Part shown: one piece after another, positions 1-6,627 of the stretch
Layout of the letters: every line of letters starts with the position of its first letter
Position numbering within the stretch: the stretch's first letter is position 1
Source of the DNA: Verrucomicrobiales bacterium
GTDB taxonomy: Bacteria > Verrucomicrobiota > Verrucomicrobiia > Limisphaerales > UBA1100
Reading direction: 5' to 3'
Assembly: GCA_002718935.1 (NCBI GenBank)
Contig: PBFV01000013.1
Location: 1 to 8,443 of the forward strand
DNA: 8,443 nt
Translations under genes and position numbers: made by a program
Notes under the pieces: generated by a model
The model's input: only the letters and a program-made list of their open reading frames with translations
Told to the model about the DNA's origin: nothing
The model's database searches: none

Positions 1-2
1 CC

Positions 3-1460
3 ATGCCTTTCTCATACGAGGATGAAACGGCAAACCGTAGTGCCTTTGTTAACTCAATAGGCTGGGCATTAATAATTGGTGCAATATTGCCGGTTATTGC
101 TGACGCGGGTAAATGGAGTATCCCACTTTATGATATTATGTGGTTCGCCAAGCTTGATAAATTAATCCTTTTTAAAGAGCATATAGAGGATGTGGTGGGA
201 GGATCTGGCCTGACGGCTGAAGAGCTAGCAGAGAAGGTTAAATTAGAGGCTAAATATAAGTGGCCGACTATTTTTGGCATAATAGCTCCTTTAGTGGTGG
301 GTGTCGTTGCCTGTGTTTTGGCCAATATTTGGCATGGCCGTAATCGCGGCGCTGTTTTGCTGGGGTTAGGGCTAGTGGTTTTAGGCTTTGGTATGGCCGT
401 GCCTGATGCAGGACGGTTTGAGGCTCGGGCGATTGTGGAAGATGAAAAATACCTTAGCTTGGAACCTGTCCCAACTGTTTTTTTGTTGTCCGAATCTGAT
501 ATTACATTTCGTGAAAAGCCAATTGAACTGACGGCGGTAAAGGATCACATGGAGTATGTGAGAAAGTCCCAGACAGACCCTCAGGTAATTATACGCGGGG
601 AAAAAGAACACACTGCAAGTGGTGGGGCGCAGCCCATCATTACCGCTTGCACTGATGCCGGCATTCCAAGGGCTAATATTGAGGTCACAGATATTCGGGG
701 AAATGAAGTGGATAAGACAAAAATAATGCCAGTTAACAAGTACAAGTTTGGAAATCTCTTTTATGAAAAACTTGGCTTTTATCCCTCAGATCATCCGGTA
801 ACTCTCATTCTTTTTGCCTTGTCCTGGATTGGGGTGATTGTGGGGATGAAGGTGCGATCCTATCGCCCTGAAAGCATTGTGGCGTACATTTGCGGTTTGG
901 CGGGAGGCGCGTTTACGATTGTTCTCTGGCTAGTGCCGGTGGTAGGTACAATGCCCTTGATGCTGGCCGTTAATAGCCTTACCACCGGGCAAGATTATTT
1001 TCTTGGAGCAGGATTATTGCTAATGATGCTATTCCAACTAGGAGCGGCAACTTGTTGTTTCCTGAACCAAAGGGGCATCCGCCCTTCGTTAATGAAAAAA
1101 TACTCAAACCTAGGCGCTACATTAATGTTGGCATCCGTTATGGTTGGTTTCGCCCCTGTTTGGGCAAAGGTGATTTATGAAAATTCAAATAAACAAACCA
1201 GCTTAGCCGAGGATCGCCAATGGTATGTGAAAAGTCAGCTAGGAAAGGTTTATTCCGGGTTCGATAAGAAATTTCAGCAGGCACAACTTAGGAACTTGCC
1301 TTCGCCAGGGGCGGCACGCATCGGTTCCATTTTCGGTTGGCTCATCGTAGGGCTTAAATATATCGCTTGGATCGGGGGATTGTTTATGCTCATACCTTTG
1401 GGCATCATTGAGCTGTTATGCGGTCAACGAGAGCCGGACGGGCCGGCCTTCATGCAATGA
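3..1460 (+). CDS. Polytopic membrane protein with an embedded ExbD/TolR-like domain
   Basis: I do not recognise this as a named family. The 485-residue product has about eight hydrophobic segments: roughly residues 15-33, 88-108, 116-134, 265-285, 290-314, 333-354, 368-388 and 440-473 (one or two spans). A soluble stretch of about 130 residues lies between segments 3 and 4. Within it, residues about 157-229 follow the ExbD/TolR periplasmic pattern: strand, 'I.F....I.L' strand-turn, helix, the strand 'PQVIIRGEKE', helix, then 'DAGIPRANIEV'. In ExbD this fold also follows a single membrane span, and it couples ion flow to outer-membrane transport. Here the domain sits inside a larger protein, so a motor role is inference only. 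No signal peptide is distinct from the first span. The start lies at the very edge of the window, with two bases before it, so the true N-terminus may be further upstream. The stop overlaps the next start (ATGA), suggesting co-translation. The gene is visibly more AT-rich than its neighbours. Confidence 0.8.
   Translation: MPFSYEDETANRSAFVNSIGWALIIGAILPVIADAGKWSIPLYDIMWFAKLDKLILFKEHIEDVVGGSGLTAEELAEKVKLEAKYKWPTIFGIIAPLVVGVVACVLANIWHGRNRGAVLLGLGLVVLGFGMAVPDAGRFEARAIVEDEKYLSLEPVPTVFLLSESDITFREKPIELTAVKDHMEYVRKSQTDPQVIIRGEKEHTASGGAQPIITACTDAGIPRANIEVTDIRGNEVDKTKIMPVNKYKFGNLFYEKLGFYPSDHPVTLILFALSWIGVIVGMKVRSYRPESIVAYICGLAGGAFTIVLWLVPVVGTMPLMLAVNSLTTGQDYFLGAGLLLMMLFQLGAATCCFLNQRGIRPSLMKKYSNLGATLMLASVMVGFAPVWAKVIYENSNKQTSLAEDRQWYVKSQLGKVYSGFDKKFQQAQLRNLPSPGAARIGSIFGWLIVGLKYIAWIGGLFMLIPLGIIELLCGQREPDGPAFMQ
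471..689 (+). other. ExbD/TolR-like soluble domain (protein domain)
   Basis: This is the part of the first gene encoding residues about 157-229. The segment 'VFLLSESDITFREKPIEL' is followed by an amphipathic helix, then 'PQVIIRGEKEHTASGGAQPI' and 'ACTDAGIPRANIEV'. This matches the beta-alpha-beta order of ExbD/TolR domains, where a strand like 'v.IraDk.v.y..v..vm' precedes '...aGi..v.l'. The similarity is by eye and weak in residue identity. The position right after a hydrophobic segment (116-134) and the order of elements support it. Confidence 0.5.
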
Positions 1461-2647
1461 AGATTTTTCTCGTGCAGGATGGCGAACCGGAGGGGCCGTT
1501 TACCGAGGAGGAAATTCGTGCCCAGCTTAAATCGGGCGAACTGGATGCCGGCACCTTTGCCACGGTGGAAGGCATGGCCGAATGGAAGCCGGTCACCGAA
1601 GTGCTGCCCTTGGCCGAACCGCCACCATCAATGGCCACGACAGCAGCTGAACCGTTGGAACCGGTTGTTGAGCCGGAAGCTGACGAATTGAATGACGACC
1701 CGGATGTGCGCCGATATGAGCCGGAGCATGAAGAGCGATTGCGAACCTACGGCTGGCTGGCCGTGGGGGGACTATATCTGCTCGCCTTTTTTTGGCCGAC
1801 CCAATTGGCGGGCGGCTGGGGGGTTGTGAACCTGAAATTTGGTGCCGCCACTGAATTTTTGCCCGGCACCATCATCCCGCTCATGCTTTGGCCGGCCATT
1901 GCCGGGTTGGCGGTGGGCGCGGTAGGTTTTTTGCTCAATGGCAGGTGGCGGGGCGTGGCCGGGCTGTTTCTCTGCGTAATCCCGCTGGTGTTGATGCTCG
2001 TGTTGGGGGGTGACGGTTTTGTAAAAATCATGGATGCCATGCAGCAGATGAGCGGGGCTGGGTCTCCGGGTGAGGCTGCCAAGAAAAGCGCGTCCGGATT
2101 GATCGGTGGCTTTTTTGGAATCGGGGCTGCGTTTCTGTTGGCGTGGGTCGTGTTGGCGGGGATTCTCAGCACAATCTATTTTGCGATGCTTTGCATCCCG
2201 CATGGGGTGCGCCATCTTCGGCCAAACAACAGCAAGGCGGCCTACTTTGGCATCGTTGCCGGGGTTATTCTCATCCTTATCCAATTGGTGGGACTCATCA
2301 TGACGCTGCTTTCGTTGTTCGGCGGAATCTTGGTTGGGCTGATGATGATTGCCGGCATGGGCCTGCAGATCGCCTCGGTGATTGTTGCCTTTGCCAATAC
2401 CCCGAGCCGTTTGCCCAAGCCGGCCGCCAAACGGGCCCTGTGGGGCATGGGTTTAGCCGGTGGCGGTCTGGCTTTCATGTTGCTCGCCCTGTTAGTGGGT
2501 GGAATATTGGATGGCGGCGTGCAAGCGACCCTTTCCATGTACCTGTTTAAGTTGGGGCTGTGGTACACGGCTGCCGCGTTGGTTTTTCCGCTGGCGATGC
2601 TCGATCTGTGGCTCGGCAACGCTGCTGACACGCCGCAAAACAATTGA
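1457..2647 (+). CDS. GYF_2 (DUF4339) domain multi-pass membrane protein
   Basis: A 396-residue protein. Residues 3-52 form a GYF_2 domain: 'FLVQDGEPEGPFTEEEI' then 'L.SGELDAGTFATVEGMAEWKPV'. This holds the hallmark 'G..GPf...el...l..G.l......v.Gm..W.p' pattern, although the usual first Trp is replaced by Phe/Leu. GYF domains are known as proline-rich peptide-binding modules. The bacterial GYF_2 version is usually fused to membrane domains and has no fixed function. Residues 53-95 are a Pro/Glu/Ala-rich acidic linker. About eight hydrophobic segments follow (about 98-115, 136-160, 166-184, 214-243, 262-285, 287-313, 328-350, 364-386). I chose the ATG at 1457 because the GYF_2 domain begins there and the codon overlaps the upstream TGA. 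An in-frame start at 1418 would add 13 unrelated residues inside the upstream gene. No Shine-Dalgarno is seen, which fits translational coupling. The domain probably faces the cytoplasm. Confidence 0.85.
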   Translation: MKIFLVQDGEPEGPFTEEEIRAQLKSGELDAGTFATVEGMAEWKPVTEVLPLAEPPPSMATTAAEPLEPVVEPEADELNDDPDVRRYEPEHEERLRTYGWLAVGGLYLLAFFWPTQLAGGWGVVNLKFGAATEFLPGTIIPLMLWPAIAGLAVGAVGFLLNGRWRGVAGLFLCVIPLVLMLVLGGDGFVKIMDAMQQMSGAGSPGEAAKKSASGLIGGFFGIGAAFLLAWVVLAGILSTIYFAMLCIPHGVRHLRPNNSKAAYFGIVAGVILILIQLVGLIMTLLSLFGGILVGLMMIAGMGLQIASVIVAFANTPSRLPKPAAKRALWGMGLAGGGLAFMLLALLVGGILDGGVQATLSMYLFKLGLWYTAAALVFPLAMLDLWLGNAADTPQNN

Positions 2648-2680
2648 CCGCAGGAAACAATTCCCGCAAACAAGCCGCGC

Positions 2681-4375
2681 ATGAGTGAGGTAGAAGGCAA
2701 CGAGGCACGAAAGGATTTTATCCGGGACCGCGTGCAGGCGGACTTGGCGGCGGGGAATTATCCCGGCGTGGTCACGCGCTTTCCGCCGGAGCCCAACGGG
2801 TATCTGCATCTCGGGCACGCGAAATCCATCTGTCTGAATTTCGGCATTGCGCTGGAGAACGGCGGCGTTTGCAACCTGCGATTCGACGACACTAATCCGG
2901 TGAAGGAGGACACGGAGTATGTCGACTCGATCACCGAGGATGTGAAATGGCTAATCGACGGCTGGGCTGATGGGGTGCTGGCGGAGAAAACATTTTTTGC
3001 CTCGGACTATTTTGAACAGCTTTACGGTTACGCGGTGCAGTTGGTTAAGGCCGGCAAGGCGTATGTGTGTGAGTTGACACCGGAGGAGTGGGAAAACTAT
3101 CGCGGTGTGCCGGAACAGCCGGGCAAGGAAAGTCCCGGCCGCAATCGCTCGCCCGAGGAAAATCTCGATCTCTTCGAGCGAATGCGCTCCGGGGAATTTG
3201 CCGATGGCGAAAAAACGCTGCGCGCGAAGATCGACATGGCCTCGCCGAACCTCCACATGCGCGATCCGGTGATCTACCGCATTCGCCACGAGGAACATCA
3301 TCACGCCGGCGACCAGTGGTGCATCTATCCGATGTATGATTTCACGCACTGCCTGTCCGATAGCATTGAGGGCATTAGCCACTCGATCTGCACGCTGGAG
3401 TTTGAGGTGCACCGGCCGCTGTATGATTGGGTGCTTGATAATTTGCCCGTCCCCCAGCCGCGCCCGCATCAGCACGAGTTCTCCCGTCTCAACCCCACCT
3501 TCATGGTAATGAGCAAACGCAAGCTTCTGCAATTAGTGGAGGACAAACACGTGAATGGCTGGGACGATCCGCGCATGCCGACCATCGCGGGCTATCGCCG
3601 CCGCGGCTTCACCGCCTCGGCCATTCGTAATTTTTGCCAGGGTGTGGGCGTGACGAAATATAAGGCCGTCACCGACGTCGGCCTGTTGGAAAACGCCATT
3701 CGCGAGGAGCTGAACAAAACCGCCGAACGCCGTTGTGCCGTGCTAGATCCGCTGGAGGTGATCATCGAAAACTATCCGGAGGGCGAATCTGAGGAGGTCG
3801 ACGCGGTCAACAATCCTGAGGACGAGACAGCCGGCAAACGCAAGGTGCCCTTTGGTCGCCGGCTCTTTATTGAGCGCGGGGATTTCATGGAGGATCCGCC
3901 CAAGAAATTTTTCCGCCTCGGCCCGGGCCGCGAGGTGCGGCTGCGCTATGCGTATTTCATCACATGTCAATCGGTAGAAAAAGATGCCGAGGGCAACATC
4001 ACCCGCCTCATTTGCACTTACGACCCCGAGACGCGCGGCGGACATGCGCCGGACGGGCGAAAGGTGAAAGGCACCATTCACTGGGTCAGCGCCGACCACG
4101 CCGTGGACGCCGAAGTGCGCTTGTACGATCGCCTTTTCACTGAGCCGGAACCCGATGCGGCTGGGGATTTTCTCGAATGCCTCAATCCGGATTCGCTGAA
4201 TGTTGTCACCGGCAAACTTGAACCGTCGCTCGGCGAATTGCCCATTGGCCAGCGTGTGCAATTTGAACGCCTTGGCTACTTCACGCCAGACGCCAAAGGC
4301 AGCACTACTGACAAGCCCGTCTTCAACCGCATCGTCGGCCTGCGCGACAGTTGGGCGAAGATTGCGAAGAAATAA
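2681..4375 (+). CDS. glnS: Glutaminyl-tRNA synthetase (GlnRS)
   Basis: A complete class I aminoacyl-tRNA synthetase that charges tRNA-Gln with glutamine using ATP in the cytoplasm. The 564 residues compare with 554 in E. coli GlnRS, and the sequence aligns end to end with it from memory. The nucleotide-binding HIGH-type motif is HLGH at residues 43-46 inside '[19 protein letters not shown]'. The second ATP motif is MSKRK at 277-281. Between them are the GlnRS blocks '[12 protein letters not shown]', 'RAKIDMASP', '[12 protein letters not shown]' and '[16 protein letters not shown]'. The C-terminal half carries the anticodon-binding beta-barrel blocks, including '[14 protein letters not shown]', 'VRLYDRLF' and '[16 protein letters not shown]'. 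The start at 2681 matches the E. coli N-terminus closely. Only a distant AGGA (2652-2655) lies upstream, so the ribosome site is weak. It begins 33 bases after the GYF_2 gene, so co-transcription is possible. Its presence implies direct glutaminylation rather than the GatCAB amidation route for tRNA-Gln. Confidence 0.98.
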   Translation: MSEVEGNEARKDFIRDRVQADLAAGNYPGVVTRFPPEPNGYLHLGHAKSICLNFGIALENGGVCNLRFDDTNPVKEDTEYVDSITEDVKWLIDGWADGVLAEKTFFASDYFEQLYGYAVQLVKAGKAYVCELTPEEWENYRGVPEQPGKESPGRNRSPEENLDLFERMRSGEFADGEKTLRAKIDMASPNLHMRDPVIYRIRHEEHHHAGDQWCIYPMYDFTHCLSDSIEGISHSICTLEFEVHRPLYDWVLDNLPVPQPRPHQHEFSRLNPTFMVMSKRKLLQLVEDKHVNGWDDPRMPTIAGYRRRGFTASAIRNFCQGVGVTKYKAVTDVGLLENAIREELNKTAERRCAVLDPLEVIIENYPEGESEEVDAVNNPEDETAGKRKVPFGRRLFIERGDFMEDPPKKFFRLGPGREVRLRYAYFITCQSVEKDAEGNITRLICTYDPETRGGHAPDGRKVKGTIHWVSADHAVDAEVRLYDRLFTEPEPDAAGDFLECLNPDSLNVVTGKLEPSLGELPIGQRVQFERLGYFTPDAKGSTTDKPVFNRIVGLRDSWAKIAKK

Positions 4376-5836
4376 TTATCCCTCTACGTCTCCGCGTCTC
4401 TGCGGGAGGTTCTTGTACGGCAACCGCTTCAGGTTGCTGCTGCATGGCCCGGGCGTGTCCACCGTAAAACTCCGCGCAGTGATGGGATCATAAGCTGCCC
4501 GATGAGCCACACCAGCTTTCACAACGACCACGTTCAAATCCTTGAGGCGCACTCCTTGACTGTGCCATTGACCGAGGTCGAAGGGGGCAGTGCGTTTGGA
4601 GGTCAGTAGAATAGTGAGCCCTTCGTAACGGACAACTGCAGTCGGGCCCATTTCGCAAAAGTCGCCCACCATCGAGGCGAGATGGCTCTTTTTATCTTCA
4701 AGTTCAAACCGTCCGTCACTACGGGAGACAAATTCCACCTCCAGCTCAAGCGGCCCGTGATCGAACCGGCTGCCTTTGCCGCCGAGCGAAAGCGTGCGTC
4801 TGTCGTTGGGCGCGCATTCAGCTAGCACCGCAACGGCTTCCGGATCGTTGAGGCAAATGGCAGCGTCGGGAATGCGATGACTCACCAGCGCACGCAGGCA
4901 GCCGGTGCAATCACCGGGAGCACCACCGCCGATGTTGTCGCTGGGCTCAACCAAAACCGTGAGCCCCTCCACGCGCGCGCGAATTTCCGGCATGATGGAT
5001 TCGATTGGGGGGTCGTTGATTTCGCCTTCGGCTTTCAGCGCCAACGCCAACTGCTCCAATTCGTCCAAAATTTTGGAGGCATTAGTTGTGGCGATGGCTT
5101 GCACGCTGGCACCGGTGTGCGGAGTGTCGCCAAAGGCAAAACCGGCGGTGATGTTGATGGCCCAAATGGTGTCCCTGTTTTGCTTCTCCAACTCCCGCGC
5201 GCGGGCTTCCAGCGAGCGCATTGGATCATCGGCCGTGCCAACGCCGGTGGGTGGCCAAAGGATGGGCAGGGTGCGCAATTGCGTGGTGGGCATTTCGCCG
5301 GTTTCAAAATGGTGCGCCAACAATCTGGCAGCGCGGGTTGCGCTTTCGCGGGCGTCGGTGTGCGGATTTTCGCGATAGGCCAGGAGGGCATCGGCGTGCT
5401 CGGCCATGGCGGGTGTGAAGTGCGTGTGGAGATCGTACACGCCGAAGACGGGTTTATCCGCGGCGCCGGGCAGGGCGCGCAGGCGGCGGAGCAGTTCGCC
5501 TTCCACATCGAGGTGGGATTCACAGACCATGGCGCCGTGCAACACAAGATACACGGCATCGCAATCGGGATTCCAACGGGATTTGAATTCGGTCCACCAA
5601 AAATCTAACACGGTATCTTCAACCGTACCCGATGGTGTGGCGCGGATGTCGATAGTGGGCATCATTTGCCAATCATGGCTGGCGGCGTATTCGAGCGCAC
5701 CGCCGAGTGGGGAGGCATCGCCGGTGCATTCAAGCAACTCATCGCCGAGGCGGATTTGAAAGTCTTCCAGCGGTGTGGTGTCGTCCACGAACGAATGCGT
5801 TTCGTGAAAAATGCCGGCGATGAGAATTTTCTTCAT
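4376..5836 (-). CDS. M81 family metallopeptidase (MlrC / microcystinase C-like)
   Basis: A 486-residue cytoplasmic protein (no signal peptide) of the M81/DUF1485 family. The founding member MlrC is a zinc hydrolase that cleaves linear peptides from microcystin breakdown; most relatives have unknown substrates. Family landmarks are in order: 'GIFHETHSF' near the N-terminus (His11, Glu12), 'LHGAM' at 99-103, 'DLHTHF' with Asp135 and His137, 'YRENPHTD' with His159, and 'DNIGGGAPGD' at 300-309. The Asp-x-His pair and the His 22 residues later match the metal ligands known for MlrC. Several neighbours differ from the usual family text: HETHSF for HETNTF, DLHTHF for DLHAN, NPHTD for YPH.D, and DNIGGG for DNPGGG. 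It is therefore a divergent member. The last residues (about LPQRRGDVEG) come from a repeat-like stretch and do not look like a family C-terminus. Its stop abuts the glnS stop. It probably shares a transcript with the RraA-like gene upstream. The start has no clear Shine-Dalgarno. Confidence 0.92.
   Translation of the reverse strand: MKKILIAGIFHETHSFVDDTTPLEDFQIRLGDELLECTGDASPLGGALEYAASHDWQMMPTIDIRATPSGTVEDTVLDFWWTEFKSRWNPDCDAVYLVLHGAMVCESHLDVEGELLRRLRALPGAADKPVFGVYDLHTHFTPAMAEHADALLAYRENPHTDARESATRAARLLAHHFETGEMPTTQLRTLPILWPPTGVGTADDPMRSLEARARELEKQNRDTIWAINITAGFAFGDTPHTGASVQAIATTNASKILDELEQLALALKAEGEINDPPIESIMPEIRARVEGLTVLVEPSDNIGGGAPGDCTGCLRALVSHRIPDAAICLNDPEAVAVLAECAPNDRRTLSLGGKGSRFDHGPLELEVEFVSRSDGRFELEDKKSHLASMVGDFCEMGPTAVVRYEGLTILLTSKRTAPFDLGQWHSQGVRLKDLNVVVVKAGVAHRAAYDPITARSFTVDTPGPCSSNLKRLPYKNLPQRRGDVEG
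4379..4410. repeat. CTCCGCG-type dispersed repeat copy at the 3' end of the M81 gene
   Basis: The stretch contains TCTCCGCGTCTCTGCG (4389-4404). This resembles TCTCCGCGACTCCGCG (5880-5895) at the other end of the M81 gene, in the same orientation, with 14 of 16 bases identical. Short GC-rich elements of this 'cgcagagacgcggag' kind occur as dispersed repeats in many environmental bacterial genomes. That this one is dispersed genome-wide is inference. It encodes the final residues of the M81 protein. Confidence 0.5.
4390..4408. terminator. Possible hairpin at the convergent glnS / M81 junction
   Basis: CTCCGC (4390-4395) can pair with GCGGGAG (4402-4408) around a six-base loop, with one bulged G. 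On the plus strand it lies 15 bases after the glnS stop and is followed by GTTCTT, a poor T-tract. It could stop glnS transcription, but it lies inside the M81 coding region and overlaps the repeat element, so it may simply be part of that repeat. No better terminator is visible between the two convergent genes. Confidence 0.25.
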
Positions 5837-5845
5837 TTATCAATT

Positions 5846-5899
5846 CTCACGCGGAATCACGGAGGCTCAGGGGGATGTTTCTCCGCGACTCCGCGTGGA
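5846..5899. repeat. Imperfect inverted repeat filling the RraA-M81 gap
   Basis: The arms 5846-5864 (CTCACGCGGAATCACGGAG) and 5881-5899 (CTCCGCGACTCCGCGTGGA) are complementary at 15 of 19 positions around a 16-base loop (5865-5880). The element occupies nearly all of the 63 bases between the RraA-like stop and the M81 start. Its right arm resembles the element at 4389-4404. It may be a REP-like dispersed palindrome that also shapes the mRNA between the two minus-strand genes. There is no T-tract, so a simple rho-independent terminator is unlikely. Confidence 0.6.
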
Positions 5900-6547
5900 T
5901 CATAAAATCCCATGCTTTGCAAACGCCTTGGTGACAGGCATGCCATTGGCTAGATCGTCACGGACGGTGTTCTCGCCGTTTACTTTTTCCTGTGCGAGGC
6001 TGAGGGTTTCGTCAAGGGCTTGGGCGGGGATGATCACAACGCCATCAGGGTCGCCGAGCAGATAGTCACCGGGGGAAATTGCGACGCCGTCGATGGTAAT
6101 TGGCTCGCCAATAGAGGTGACGTCGATGCGTCCTTTGCTGTCAGCGGGCGTGCGGCCGATGGCGAACACAGGGAATTCCATTTTCTCCAGGGCCCACAAA
6201 TCCCGCGTGCAGGTGCTCATCACGGCTCCGCGCACGCCCTTGGCGGCGCAGGCGGTGGAAAGCAGTTCGCCCCAAAAAGCGCTTTGGCGATTATGCCCGG
6301 CATCGACCACGAGCACGTCGTCGGTGGTCATGGAGTCGATGGCGGCCATCTCGAGCTTGTACGGCTCGGCGGGGATGGCAGCAACCGCTTCCGCTTTGGC
6401 AGTAAACACACGGCCAGCCACTTGGCGCGTGGGCGTCATGGCGCGGATGTTGGGGTCGAGAGTTTGGTTCCGGTGCCCGAGGCTATCGAGCACATCGGCC
6501 ACCACGGCCGTGTACAGCGTTTCCAACACATCAAGGGGATCGCTCAT
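5900..6547 (-). CDS. RraA family protein (HMG/CHA aldolase or oxaloacetate decarboxylase-like)
   Basis: A 215-residue protein with the RraA/dimethylmenaquinone methyltransferase-like fold. Despite that old name, members are mostly class II aldolases such as 4-hydroxy-4-methyl-2-oxoglutarate/4-carboxy-4-hydroxy-2-oxoadipate (HMG/CHA) aldolase, oxaloacetate decarboxylases, or the RNase E regulator RraA. Features in order: N-terminal 'VVADVLDSLG'; 'DDVLVVDAG' with Asp82; 'WGELLSTACAAKGVRGAV' around Gly93; 'TRDLWALEKMEFPVFA' with Arg115-Asp116, the Arg-Asp pair that binds substrate carboxylate and metal in the aldolases; 'SPGDYLLGDPDGVVIIP'; and a helical C-terminus ending 'AFAKHGIL'. The usual 'DGxxRD' block reads 'STCTRD' here, so the Asp-Gly before Arg-Asp is lost. 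I set the start at the ATG at 6547, giving a normal family length. The upstream in-frame ATG at 6664 would run through the DUF997 coding region. It is likely co-transcribed with the M81 gene 63 bases downstream. An enzyme role in keto-acid breakdown is inferred. Confidence 0.92.
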   Translation of the reverse strand: MSDPLDVLETLYTAVVADVLDSLGHRNQTLDPNIRAMTPTRQVAGRVFTAKAEAVAAIPAEPYKLEMAAIDSMTTDDVLVVDAGHNRQSAFWGELLSTACAAKGVRGAVMSTCTRDLWALEKMEFPVFAIGRTPADSKGRIDVTSIGEPITIDGVAISPGDYLLGDPDGVVIIPAQALDETLSLAQEKVNGENTVRDDLANGMPVTKAFAKHGIL

Positions 6548-6627
6548 GGGCGAAATTGTCGCGTGGCGGGGGGCTGCGGCAAAGGTTTTTGTTTGCCTGA
6601 ATAAGGGTTTGCGCAAAAGGTTTGCGC
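6548..6627. promoter_or_regulatory. Divergent intergenic region with direct repeat and palindrome
   Basis: These 80 bases separate the start codons of the leftward RraA/M81 pair and the rightward DUF997/symporter pair, so both promoters should lie here or nearby. The right side holds GGTTTGCGC twice (6606-6614 and 6619-6627, 13-base period) and a perfect 10-base palindrome TTTGCGCAAA (6608-6617). These could form an operator for one regulator controlling both directions, although the second repeat also abuts the DUF997 start. I see no convincing -35/-10 pair for either direction. Confidence 0.4.
6616..6620 (+). promoter_or_regulatory. Probable ribosome binding site for the DUF997 gene
   Basis: AAAGG lies seven bases before the GTG at 6628. 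This spacing favours GTG 6628 over the in-frame TTG at 6622, which would lie only one base from the site. Confidence 0.45.

Noticed and set aside
1418..1456. Earlier in-frame start for the GYF_2 protein at 1418
   Set aside because: It adds 13 Arg-rich residues lying inside the upstream gene, whereas the ATG at 1457 begins the domain directly and forms a typical ATGA overlap.
1747..2284. Two minus-strand open frames of 141 and 170 codons opposite the GYF_2 gene
   Set aside because: They are Pro/His/Arg-rich translations without motifs, while the plus strand gives clear membrane helices downstream of a recognisable GYF_2 domain.
2951..3532. A 193-codon minus-strand open frame opposite glnS
   Set aside because: The plus strand here encodes unmistakable GlnRS blocks. 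The antisense translation resembles nothing known.
4877..5608. A 243-codon open frame on the plus strand, antisense to the M81 gene
   Set aside because: Its translation is Gly/Phe/Ala-rich with no family likeness. It is opposite a strongly conserved M81 coding sequence and looks like a GC-driven shadow frame.
4376..6547. Defence or toxin-antitoxin system formed by the M81 and RraA-like genes
   Set aside because: Both belong to metabolic enzyme families and neighbour a nutrient symporter. No nuclease, NTPase or toxin motif is visible.
6622..6627. TTG start at 6622 for the DUF997 gene
   Set aside because: The only ribosome-binding-like sequence (AAAGG, 6616-6620) would be one base away. The GTG at 6628 has workable spacing.
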